A stretch of 64,000 nt of DNA, taken from Lachnospiraceae bacterium (GTDB lineage Bacteria > Bacillota > Clostridia > Lachnospirales > Lachnospiraceae). Every line of letters begins with the position of its first letter. The first letter of the stretch is position 1. Both the position numbers and the translations under genes were made by a program. The notes under the pieces were generated by a model. It was not told where the DNA came from. It did no database searches and saw only the letters and a list, made by a program, of their open reading frames with translations. Location: assembly GCA_029008875.1 (NCBI GenBank), contig JAQXJP010000003.1, positions 70,710-134,709 of the forward strand, in the 5' to 3' direction. Positions 52,009 through 60,480 of the stretch are shown here, piece by piece.

Positions 52009-53118
52009 TTGGGTAATTTGTTGAGTGGTGTGTTTTATATAATCTGCTTCGGATTAAGCTACATTTTATATAAAACGGCGGATAAGTATAAAAATACAAA
52101 TAGACTCATGGCGAATGTGGTTAAGATGATGGCAATATTAATCCCCGTTGTGTTAGCCGCTTTTCGCTACAATGTAGGAACCGATTTTCGAAATTATAAC
52201 TTTGCAATAACATATGAAAGAAACCATGGTTGGAATTATTTTTCCTACCCTGCCAGAGTGAAACTGGAGATTGGCTTTTGGTTTGTGGTTAAAGTTGCTG
52301 CGACACTATTTCAATCTAATGTAGCTGTTTGGTTTGTGTTATATCTCATTATGTTCTTTTTTCTCGAAAGAGGTTTTGCGTTTTATGCACAAACCCAGAA
52401 GTATTCTGTGGAAATAGGATACTTCATTTTTTTGATTTATTATTATTCCTCCAGTCTAAATATAACGAGACAAATTATAGCCTTATCGATAATTTTCTAT
52501 GCTTCAAGGTTTGTGTTCGAGAACAAAAAAAGGTTTTTTGTTTTCGTTATTCTGGCTACATTGTTCCATTATACTGCAATTATTTCTGTGGTAATGTGGG
52601 TACTGTGGGATCACAAGAACAATCGTCCGCAAAGAAAGCAGGTCATGATGGTGATTGATTCCATCTTGATAGTATTCTTTTTAACCTACAAATGGATATA
52701 TAAATTACTTTGCAGAATTCCATTTTTAGATTTCTTGAGAAGATATGAGTATGCTCTATTTAATAATCCGGGAAAAAATAGAACATATATATTGACGGTT
52801 TTTATTTCAGTGCTGATTATTGTACTATGGAAACGCTTGGTGAGGTTGAACGAGAAAAATGAATTTTGTTTGCAAATGGTTCTTTTCAATTTAATTATTG
52901 GATATGGAGCGTTGTCAAACAAAATTATTTTTCGATTATCGCTATATTTTGAAATCTTTTATCTTATTCTATTTCCACAAATTCCGTATTTATTTACGAA
53001 AAACTCAAGAAATTTTGCAAGGGCGGGAATTGTACTATATTGGTTAATTTATTTTATTGGGGTATATGTGATAATCGGAAATGGAGAAATTGTTCCTTAT
53101 ATGTCAATATGGAGGTGA
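52009..53118 (+). CDS. EpsG-family polysaccharide polymerase (Wzy-like)
   Basis: A 369-aa integral membrane protein with about ten to eleven helices, starting at TTG (52009) after GAGGT. The early FRYNVGTDFRNYNFA motif is the EpsG hallmark, and SSSLNITRQIIALSIIFYASRF fits too. It is the only polymerase candidate in the locus and should join repeat units outside the membrane. Confidence 0.88.
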   Translation: MGNLLSGVFYIICFGLSYILYKTADKYKNTNRLMANVVKMMAILIPVVLAAFRYNVGTDFRNYNFAITYERNHGWNYFSYPARVKLEIGFWFVVKVAATLFQSNVAVWFVLYLIMFFFLERGFAFYAQTQKYSVEIGYFIFLIYYYSSSLNITRQIIALSIIFYASRFVFENKKRFFVFVILATLFHYTAIISVVMWVLWDHKNNRPQRKQVMMVIDSILIVFFLTYKWIYKLLCRIPFLDFLRRYEYALFNNPGKNRTYILTVFISVLIIVLWKRLVRLNEKNEFCLQMVLFNLIIGYGALSNKIIFRLSLYFEIFYLILFPQIPYLFTKNSRNFARAGIVLYWLIYFIGVYVIIGNGEIVPYMSIWR

Positions 53119-53121
53119 AGA

Positions 53122-54126
53122 GTGAGCAAACTTTTATCAATTGTTGTTCCTTCCTACAATACATCTCAATACATAGAAGAGTGTATTCCCAAAATGCTTG
53201 TTGATGGATTGCTTGATGAATTAGAAATTATATTAATTGATGATGGAAGTGTGGATGATACTCTTCCAAAATTGCGTCGATTTGAAAGAAAATATCCGAA
53301 CACCGTTCGTGTTGTTACAAAAGAAAATGGAGGACATGGTTCCACAATTAATTATGGGATAAAAATTGCAACGGGAAAATACTTTAAAGTAATTGACGGA
53401 GACGATTGGGTCAATACTGCAAATTTGTTCAGACTCTTGACAGATGTTCGCAATGAGGAGGTAGATTTGATTATTAATCCATACATGCGAGTTTATGAAG
53501 GAACCCAAAAGCATATTCCAATTATGTACAATCTTCCGTCAGGAATCTACTCCTTTGAGGAATTGGCCCCAAATCTCTCTGAAATTTCAATTCATGCAAT
53601 TACTTACCGCACACAACTTTTGCAAAAAAATGAATTGCACGTGAGAGAAAAATGTTATTATGATGACGCGGAATATGTGCTGTACCCATTGATGTATATG
53701 GAGAAAGTGCTGATATTAGATTATCCTGTGTACAATTACCGGGTCGGAACTGTAGAGCAAAGTATTAATCCTCAAAAAGTATATAAAAACAGAGATATGC
53801 ACAAGCAGATTGTTTTGGATTGTATTAATTTCTGGAACGAGGAAAGAGAATTTATCATAGGGAATAAAAAAAATTATTGCAAAAAATTTGTAATAAAAAA
53901 GATTATGACACAGTACAGTATCTATTTAAAAGCACCCTTTGGCAGAGAACACCTGATAGAATTCAGAGAGTGGGATGCACAGTTAAGGGAGAAGGATAAA
54001 GCGTTATATAAGCTCTGCGATAAAAGCGTTGTTTGGGTTGTTCGCAGGGGTGGAATTGTAGCTTATTTGCTAGTTTGGCTATTCTTTCAGGTATATCAAA
54101 GGAGCGTACATAGAGGATGGAATTAG
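53122..54126 (+). CDS. GT2-family glycosyltransferase
   Basis: A 334-aa GT-A enzyme with a GTG start after GGAGGTG. Motifs are LSIVVPSYNTSQYIEECI, LIDDGSVDDTL, GGHGSTINYGIKIATGKYFKVIDGDDWV split over residues 68-96 with the metal-binding DGDD. The C-terminus has a hydrophobic segment, so it may lie on the membrane. It overlaps the next gene by 10 nt. Confidence 0.9.
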   Translation: MSKLLSIVVPSYNTSQYIEECIPKMLVDGLLDELEIILIDDGSVDDTLPKLRRFERKYPNTVRVVTKENGGHGSTINYGIKIATGKYFKVIDGDDWVNTANLFRLLTDVRNEEVDLIINPYMRVYEGTQKHIPIMYNLPSGIYSFEELAPNLSEISIHAITYRTQLLQKNELHVREKCYYDDAEYVLYPLMYMEKVLILDYPVYNYRVGTVEQSINPQKVYKNRDMHKQIVLDCINFWNEEREFIIGNKKNYCKKFVIKKIMTQYSIYLKAPFGREHLIEFREWDAQLREKDKALYKLCDKSVVWVVRRGGIVAYLLVWLFFQVYQRSVHRGWN

Positions 54127-54995
54127 TTTCCGCTGTTATTATTACACATAATCGCCTCGACTTACTCAAGAAGGCTATTGGAAGCGTATTTAAGCAAACA
54201 TATAAAAAAATGGAATGTATTGTCGTTGATGATGCGTCTTCCGATGGTACATATCAGGCAGTGAGAGATCTACAGGAACAATATGACATAGAGTATATTT
54301 ATATCTCACCGCAAGAGTCAAAAGGCGCGAATTATGCAAGAAATATAGGCTGGCAAAGGGCAAAAGGAAGCTACGTTGCCTTCTTGGATGATGATGATGA
54401 GTGGTTTGAGAATAAAATAGAAAAACAAATGTCGCTGGCTTCAAATGAAACTCCAATCGTGTATTGTGGAAGGACAATTGAACGGAACTTTAGTAGGAGA
54501 AGGAGTGAGTCTCAAAGTAGAGTTTTATTATGTGGTGATTTACATAAGGAAATATTAATTAGGAGCATTTGTGTTTCCTCAACCATCCTGATGAAGAAAG
54601 AGATTTTGCAAGAAATAGGTGGGTTTGACGAGAACATAAATTTTTGGCAAGACTATGAACTGTGTATGCGAGCTTTTCAGGGACGCAACGTGGCTGTTGT
54701 TAAAGAGGACCTTGTCCTTTATAGAGAGAATATATCGGATAGAGCACGTAAGACGAATAACGTAGTGGATTGGGAAAAAAGTGTCCAATATATACAAAAG
54801 AAGCATGCGGTACTCTTTGGCAAGCTGAAAAATGACGAGCTTGCAAGGCAAAGTTTTTATATATGTTGGGATGGTATTTTAAGAGCTAGGAATTGTAAAA
54901 ATATCTATTACTTTCTAAAATATTTTTACTTAATTATGAGAATGAAGGATACACGTAGAATCTTTTGGGGAAAAGTAATGAAAAAGATTCGATGA
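54117..54995 (+). CDS. GT2-family glycosyltransferase
   Basis: A 292-aa GT-A enzyme. Nucleotide-sugar motifs are SAVIITHNRLDLLKKAI, VDDASSDGTYQAV and the DDDDEWF metal site at AFLDDDDEW. GFDENINFWQDYELCMRA fits the acceptor region. It is close in type to the preceding enzyme but clearly different in sequence. Sugar specificity is unknown. Confidence 0.9.
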   Translation: MELVSAVIITHNRLDLLKKAIGSVFKQTYKKMECIVVDDASSDGTYQAVRDLQEQYDIEYIYISPQESKGANYARNIGWQRAKGSYVAFLDDDDEWFENKIEKQMSLASNETPIVYCGRTIERNFSRRRSESQSRVLLCGDLHKEILIRSICVSSTILMKKEILQEIGGFDENINFWQDYELCMRAFQGRNVAVVKEDLVLYRENISDRARKTNNVVDWEKSVQYIQKKHAVLFGKLKNDELARQSFYICWDGILRARNCKNIYYFLKYFYLIMRMKDTRRIFWGKVMKKIR

Positions 54996-55032
54996 ATGAG
55001 AGAAGCAGTACTTTACGAAAGGGGGGGATTAA

Positions 55033-57069
55033 TTGAAAAGAACGGTTAACATTAGTATCATTATTCCTGTCTACAATGTGAGCAGCTATTTGACGGAGTG
55101 TGTGGAAAGCGTATTAAAAAAAACAAAAATTAGCGTAGAGATACTAATGGTTGATGACGGTTCTACGGATGGAAGTGAAAAAATATGTGATGAATATGCT
55201 TCTAAAAATGAAAATATAAAAGTTATACATAAAAAAAACGGAGGATTGGGAAGCGCAAGGAATGTTGGCCTAGATGCAGCTTCAGGGGAATATGTTTTGT
55301 TTTTGGATAGTGATGATTATGTTGATATTTTTGCTATCGAGGCATTATACAATGAAGCTCATGAAAAGAAATTGGACATCATCCTGCTTGGTGCAACAAC
55401 AATATTTGAAGATGAAGAATCTGCCCAAAAAATGCCCAAGAATAATTATTTCAGAAAATATGGAATAGAAAAGATTTGTTCCGGACTGGATTTGATTGAG
55501 GAAGAACAGAAGCATGACCAATATATAACTTCTGTATGCTTAAGATTGTACCGAAGAGACTATTTAGAAAATGGAGGGTATAGATTTAACGAGACAATTA
55601 TTCATGAGGATGTGGACTATTCTTTTTTCACACTTATAAATGCAAAGAGGGTAGAAGCACTAGACAGAAATTGTTACTTCCGCAGATACAGAAAAGGATC
55701 CATAATTATGGATTCTCAATTGCAAAAGAAATTTGAAGGATACGAATATGCCTGGAATGAATTTGTGAAATATATTGATTCCAAAGGCTTGGACAGCAGA
55801 AAAAGGAATGTTACAATCGTGCAATCGGAAACTTGCGTGCAGGAAATTTTGGCTGTAGTGTCAAAAATGAGTGCGTCAGAAAGAAAAAGATTTAAAGCAC
55901 GATTAAGAAATATTCTTAGAACAGCGAAAGGATATAAAGAGCAATATAAGAAAAAAACAGTAGGAAAAATTTATTTTCCCCGTTTATATAGACATTTTTT
56001 GGAATTGAAAAAATTCATGGGATCCATGAGAAAAATAGCAATTCTTTTTTATTCGGAGCCTCTTTTTTTTATTAAATTGTTGAAATTATGTATTCCATCA
56101 AATAAAGGAAGGATTGTCCTATTTGGGACGCCAATTCATGGAAATTCAGGCGACCATCTGATTGCTTTAGCAGAAATGCAGTTTTTAAAGAAACATTATC
56201 CGAACAAGGTTATAATAGAGTGCACATTGTTTTTTTCCGTATTGTTTGATAAGTTTCTGAAAAAGCATATATTGAAGGAAGATTTACTATTCATATCCGG
56301 AGGCGGGTGGCTAGGTACAGAATGGCCACATGATGAAATATATGTAAGGGAAATGTTGAGAGCTTTTCCGAATAACTGTATTACGATACTTCCACAAACA
56401 ATTTTTTATTCATTTAAGAATACCTTTTTTGAAGAGGGCAAAAAAGCATATATGTGTCATGAGCATTTATTGTTCTGCCTGCGTGACAAAAAATCGCTAG
56501 AATTTGTGGAGGAAAATGGGTTGGCAGAAAACACTAAAACAGTTCTTTTGCCGGACTTTGCCATGATATTTCAGGAACAAGGGAAAAAAGAAATCGTCAG
56601 AGGAAAAGAAATAAAATTGTGTTTTCGAAGCGATGTTGAAAAAAATCTGACAGAGAAAGAAATTGACTATGTGCGTAAGGCGGCTCTGACAAAGGATGGT
56701 TCGTATGTAGAGTTTGATACTGTTAAGCAGTGTGTTATTCCGTTAAGCAGAAGAAAAAAGTACGTAGGACAGGTGTTACGTGAAATAAAAGAAGCAAAGC
56801 TTGTATTGACAGACCGATTGCACGCAATGATTATGTGCGCATTAGTCGGAACGCCTTGTATTGCCTATGATAACACCACTCATAAGGTTAGGAATGTATA
56901 TCACTGGATTCAGAATTTGAGTTATATTCATATCATGAATAAAAAAGATGATTTATTAAGTATAATGACGGAACTATCAGAGAAAGATAGAAATGATAAT
57001 ATGACCGAATATCAAAACCTAAATTTGGAATATCACTTTGAACAACAAATTAGTAGGATAAGTGAGTAG
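55033..57069 (+). CDS. GT2 glycosyltransferase fused to polysaccharide pyruvyl transferase
   Basis: A 678-aa two-domain protein with a TTG start after GGGGGG. Residues 1-340 form a GT2 enzyme (ISIIIPVYNVSSYL, VDDGSTDGSEKICDEYA, GGLGSARNVGLDAASG, LDSDDYVD). Residues 355-678 are a pyruvyl transferase of the CsaB/EpsO class (GNSGDHLIALAEM, FISGGGWLGTEW, LTDRLHAMIMCALVGTP), which adds a pyruvate ketal and a negative charge to a sugar. The fusion suggests that one sugar is transferred and pyruvylated in sequence. It overlaps the radical SAM gene by 8 nt. Confidence 0.9.
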   Translation: MKRTVNISIIIPVYNVSSYLTECVESVLKKTKISVEILMVDDGSTDGSEKICDEYASKNENIKVIHKKNGGLGSARNVGLDAASGEYVLFLDSDDYVDIFAIEALYNEAHEKKLDIILLGATTIFEDEESAQKMPKNNYFRKYGIEKICSGLDLIEEEQKHDQYITSVCLRLYRRDYLENGGYRFNETIIHEDVDYSFFTLINAKRVEALDRNCYFRRYRKGSIIMDSQLQKKFEGYEYAWNEFVKYIDSKGLDSRKRNVTIVQSETCVQEILAVVSKMSASERKRFKARLRNILRTAKGYKEQYKKKTVGKIYFPRLYRHFLELKKFMGSMRKIAILFYSEPLFFIKLLKLCIPSNKGRIVLFGTPIHGNSGDHLIALAEMQFLKKHYPNKVIIECTLFFSVLFDKFLKKHILKEDLLFISGGGWLGTEWPHDEIYVREMLRAFPNNCITILPQTIFYSFKNTFFEEGKKAYMCHEHLLFCLRDKKSLEFVEENGLAENTKTVLLPDFAMIFQEQGKKEIVRGKEIKLCFRSDVEKNLTEKEIDYVRKAALTKDGSYVEFDTVKQCVIPLSRRKKYVGQVLREIKEAKLVLTDRLHAMIMCALVGTPCIAYDNTTHKVRNVYHWIQNLSYIHIMNKKDDLLSIMTELSEKDRNDNMTEYQNLNLEYHFEQQISRISE

Positions 57070-58219
57070 AAAGGGACAAAAGTTGAGGCACGATAATCAA
57101 GAAGCGAAGCAGTATCAGTTTAAGAAAATGATTGCAATAAATGTGCCGATTTCTAAGTGTAATTTGCGATGTCATTATTGCTATTTGACTCAATTAAATG
57201 AATGGGGAGAGGGTGATCCTGTCCTGAAATACAGCCCGGAATATATTGGACAAGCCCTGTCTAGTAGGAGATTGGGGGAGGTATGCCTTATTAATATAAC
57301 AGGCAAAGGTGAGACCCTCATTCCGCCAGAAATGCCACAGATTATCTGGGAGCTTCTGAATCAGGGACATTTTTTGGAAATAGTTACAAATGGTACCTTA
57401 ACTCAAAGGTTTGAGGAATTGGCACAATTACCACACGAATTTTTGGAAAGGCTGGAACTTAAATTCTCTTTTCATTATTTAGAACTTAAGGAAAGAGAAC
57501 TGATTGATGTCTTTTTTGATAATGTTATTAGAATGAGGGATGCAGGTGCATCTGTTACGGTTGAATTGATGCCGAATGATGAGATAGTTGATGAAATCCC
57601 TGTAATAAAAGAGCTATGCATGGACAGAATGGGCGCGTTGTGTCATTTAACAATAGGAAGAGATGATCGTCATGGCAAAAAGGTTCTAACCCAAATGCCA
57701 CTTGAGAAATATATTGAAGTGTGGTCGCAGTTTGATTCTCCGATGTTTCAGTTCAAACTTGAAATGTTGAACCAAAAGAGAACGGAATTTTGCTATGCGG
57801 GAATGTGGTCGCTGTATGTAAATTTGTATACCGGTGAGGCTCGTCAATGCTATGGATGTTATTGCAATCAAAATATCTACAAAAACCTTGATAAGCCGAT
57901 TGTCTTCCGACCAATAGGAAGAAAATGTAAACAGCCATATTGTTATAATGCCCATGCATTTCTAACCTTGGGGATGATTCCGGAATTGGAGACACCCTCC
58001 TATTTAGAGATGCGAGATCGCACTGACAGTTCCGGAAAACATTGGTTTAGTGATGCAGGGGTTGAAGCGTTTCAAAAAAAACTGGGAGAAACGAACCCAA
58101 AATATGGGGCAGGAGAGATGATAAAATATCGGATTTCTGCACCAGTACATTGTATTAAGATTTTGCAGATGAACTACAAAAAAGGGATATCTTCAATAAA
58201 AAGGAGATTAATGACTTAG
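57062..58219 (+). CDS. Radical SAM protein with Cys-rich C-terminal domain
   Basis: A 385-aa protein with a GTG start inside the preceding gene. The [4Fe-4S]-SAM motif is CNLRCHYC (C33, C37, C40), followed by the GKGE segment (ITGKGETL) that contacts SAM. The C-terminal part holds further Cys (FCYAGMW, CYGCYCNQN, CKQPYCYN), like an auxiliary cluster SPASM/twitch domain. SPASM enzymes usually modify peptides, but no precursor peptide is seen and the gene is embedded in the polysaccharide operon, so a sugar or lipid-linked substrate is possible. Substrate unknown. Confidence 0.88.
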   Translation: MSRKGQKLRHDNQEAKQYQFKKMIAINVPISKCNLRCHYCYLTQLNEWGEGDPVLKYSPEYIGQALSSRRLGEVCLINITGKGETLIPPEMPQIIWELLNQGHFLEIVTNGTLTQRFEELAQLPHEFLERLELKFSFHYLELKERELIDVFFDNVIRMRDAGASVTVELMPNDEIVDEIPVIKELCMDRMGALCHLTIGRDDRHGKKVLTQMPLEKYIEVWSQFDSPMFQFKLEMLNQKRTEFCYAGMWSLYVNLYTGEARQCYGCYCNQNIYKNLDKPIVFRPIGRKCKQPYCYNAHAFLTLGMIPELETPSYLEMRDRTDSSGKHWFSDAGVEAFQKKLGETNPKYGAGEMIKYRISAPVHCIKILQMNYKKGISSIKRRLMT

Positions 58220-58222
58220 TTT

Positions 58223-59629
58223 ATGGGCAGAGGAAAAGAATTAGCAAAAAATACTGGCATAATCGCAATGGGGAAATTATCAACGCAGCTGATCAGTTTT
58301 CTGCTTTTACCACTGTATACATCGATTCTCACAACCTCAGAATATGGGATTGTGGACCTATTCACAACATATGTACAGCTTCTTTTGCCGGTTGCTACTT
58401 TGATGATTAGCCAGGGGGCGTTTCGCTATCTTGTTGATAGCAAAAATGATAGCGAGAGAAAGAAGATTTTGACAAACGCAGTGGCAGTTATAGTAGTTTT
58501 ATTGTTTTTTACCACCACTGTTTTTTGTGGGATATTTTTATTTTGGCCAAACAAATATAAGATATATTTATTGGTTGTACTAATTACGGCGGCTCTATCA
58601 GATTTTGTAATGCAAATTGCGCGGGGCTTTCGCAAATTGCATTTGTATGCTGTCGGGGGAGTGATAACTTCAACAATTCAGATTATTCTTAACGTATTAT
58701 TTATTGCGGTATTAAAGCTCGGTCCACAGGGGATTTTTTTGGCGACCATAATCGGAAATTGCAGTTGCCTTTTGGTGATAGGAGGAAGACTAAAACTATA
58801 TAAGTATTTGGAGTTGTCGTCGCTTAGTAGAGGAGCGATAAAAGACATGTTCCGGTATAGTATTCCTTTGATTCCTAACCAACTTTCATTTTGGATTGTA
58901 AACTCATCCGATCGTTCCATCGTAAAATTGTTTTTGGGGTTAGAGGCGAATGGGTTACTTGCGGTTGCCCACAAATTTCCTAATATTTTTGCTTCTCTTT
59001 TTCATGTTTTCCAACTTTCCTGGCATGAGGTTGGGACGGTACATTTTGATGATTCCGATCGTGATGAATTTTTTTCCGAAGCTTTTCACAAGGTATTTTT
59101 GCTATTTGCATCCTTGTGTATCGGAATCATTGCATTTTTACCCCTTGTTTTTGACTTGTTAGTCAATCAACAATATGAAAGCGCATATACCATAATTCCG
59201 ATTTATATGGTGGCTGCTTTGATAAATATGGTTGTTGGTTTTTTGGGTGTAATCTATGTGGCAACAAAGAAAACACTTGAAATTTCAAAAACGACAATAA
59301 TTGCAGGCGTTGTTAATGTGGTTATTCATATGGCACTTGTCAATCATATCGGGCTGTATGCGGCAGCAGTTTCAACACTTGTTTCCTATTTGACTGTAAT
59401 GATATACCGATTGTATGATACGAGAAAATATGTAAAGATTCGTTTTGATATAAAGAGTTTGAGCTATACAGCGATTACTTTATTTGTTGTAATTGGTACA
59501 TATTATTCCAAACAAATAATATCGCAAGTAATTGGGGCAATATGTGCGGTGGTTTTTGCCTTGACCGCAAATAGAGATACAATATTACAATTATTTATGG
59601 AGTGTAGACGATTTATCAAGAAAGATTGA
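58223..59629 (+). CDS. Wzx-type polysaccharide flippase
   Basis: A 468-aa membrane protein of the MOP/MATE-like oligosaccharidyl-lipid flippase family with about 14 helices. The start GKLSTQLISFLLLPLYTSIL and TSEYGIVDLFTTY are characteristic, as is IPLIPNQLSFWIVNSSDR. It moves the lipid-linked repeat unit across the membrane for the EpsG-like polymerase. It is the last recognised gene of the polysaccharide locus. Confidence 0.92.
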   Translation: MGRGKELAKNTGIIAMGKLSTQLISFLLLPLYTSILTTSEYGIVDLFTTYVQLLLPVATLMISQGAFRYLVDSKNDSERKKILTNAVAVIVVLLFFTTTVFCGIFLFWPNKYKIYLLVVLITAALSDFVMQIARGFRKLHLYAVGGVITSTIQIILNVLFIAVLKLGPQGIFLATIIGNCSCLLVIGGRLKLYKYLELSSLSRGAIKDMFRYSIPLIPNQLSFWIVNSSDRSIVKLFLGLEANGLLAVAHKFPNIFASLFHVFQLSWHEVGTVHFDDSDRDEFFSEAFHKVFLLFASLCIGIIAFLPLVFDLLVNQQYESAYTIIPIYMVAALINMVVGFLGVIYVATKKTLEISKTTIIAGVVNVVIHMALVNHIGLYAAAVSTLVSYLTVMIYRLYDTRKYVKIRFDIKSLSYTAITLFVVIGTYYSKQIISQVIGAICAVVFALTANRDTILQLFMECRRFIKKD

Positions 59630-59657
59630 TAGTATTCAATGCTATAAGGGTAAGGAT

Positions 59658-60344
59658 ATGATGCCACAGCGGATATTACATAGTCTTTGCACCTTCATTC
59701 CCACCCACATCAGCAACCAAACCGTAACCATGGTATTGGAGTGGATGTGTAGGTTTGAAGGGGTGAAAAAAGCAAAATATCAACAGCAGATGTCGCGTAT
59801 GGAAGCATGTGTAACACACATGGAACTTGCCACGGCGCAGGGTGGGTATATTGAAGACCAAAACAAGTGGACCGATGTCCCCTTTGGCATTTGCACCATG
59901 CAATATTCCGGGTGTGAAGTGATTGCAACCTACAATGCCCTGAATTACCTAATGGGGAATGCTGTTCCAAACATTTGGGAAATAATTGCCGCCTTTGAGC
60001 GGGATGGAATTCTCCGGGCAGGGAAATTTGGAGTTTCGCCCAAAGCCATTGCCCGTTATGTGAAAAAGCAGGGTTTTAGGGTGATTTTTTCTGCAAAACA
60101 GAATCGGATATTGGAGATTGCGAAGGAAGCGGATACTTCCATATTGACTTTTTACAATGACAGGGTAGACTTGGCAAAACAGATACACACCATCAGCATC
60201 ACGAAGGAAAAGGGTGGTTTTGTCGCGCATAATGTATGCGGCAATGGAGTGGCGGAAGGGCCGTTTGACAGCGTTGCGGAACTCATGCAAACAATCAGAG
60301 GGGGGAACGCAGGAGCAATTGCCATATCAGGGATATACCGATAG
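59658..60344 (+). CDS. C39/papain-like putative cysteine peptidase
   Basis: A 228-aa protein with no signal peptide. The segment MQYSGCEVIATYNALNYL (Cys86 in place of the papain nucleophile, with Gln82 as possible oxyanion residue) and IHTISITKEKGGFVAHNVCG (His177, Asn192) match the catalytic order Cys-His-Asn of C39-like peptidases. The N-terminal 60 residues are Cys- and Met-rich and unassigned. GTAAGGAT precedes the ATG. It lies 28 nt after the flippase. Substrate unknown; the fold call is moderately sure. Confidence 0.65.
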   Translation: MMPQRILHSLCTFIPTHISNQTVTMVLEWMCRFEGVKKAKYQQQMSRMEACVTHMELATAQGGYIEDQNKWTDVPFGICTMQYSGCEVIATYNALNYLMGNAVPNIWEIIAAFERDGILRAGKFGVSPKAIARYVKKQGFRVIFSAKQNRILEIAKEADTSILTFYNDRVDLAKQIHTISITKEKGGFVAHNVCGNGVAEGPFDSVAELMQTIRGGNAGAIAISGIYR

Positions 60345-60422
60345 CAAAGACTCTTGGGAAACAATATGAGACAAACACAAGTGATTGTCCTGCATGAGTG
60401 CGACATTATTCCGGGAAGTGTA

Positions 60423-60451
60423 TTGCACCGAATAGCCGCATTCTATATAAT
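60423..60451 (+). promoter_or_regulatory. Promoter of the Hsp90-like gene
   Basis: TTGCAC (60423-60428), 17-nt spacer, TATAAT (60446-60451). Confidence 0.7.
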
Positions 60452-60480
60452 TGGATTATATTGGTTTGGATGATTGAGAT

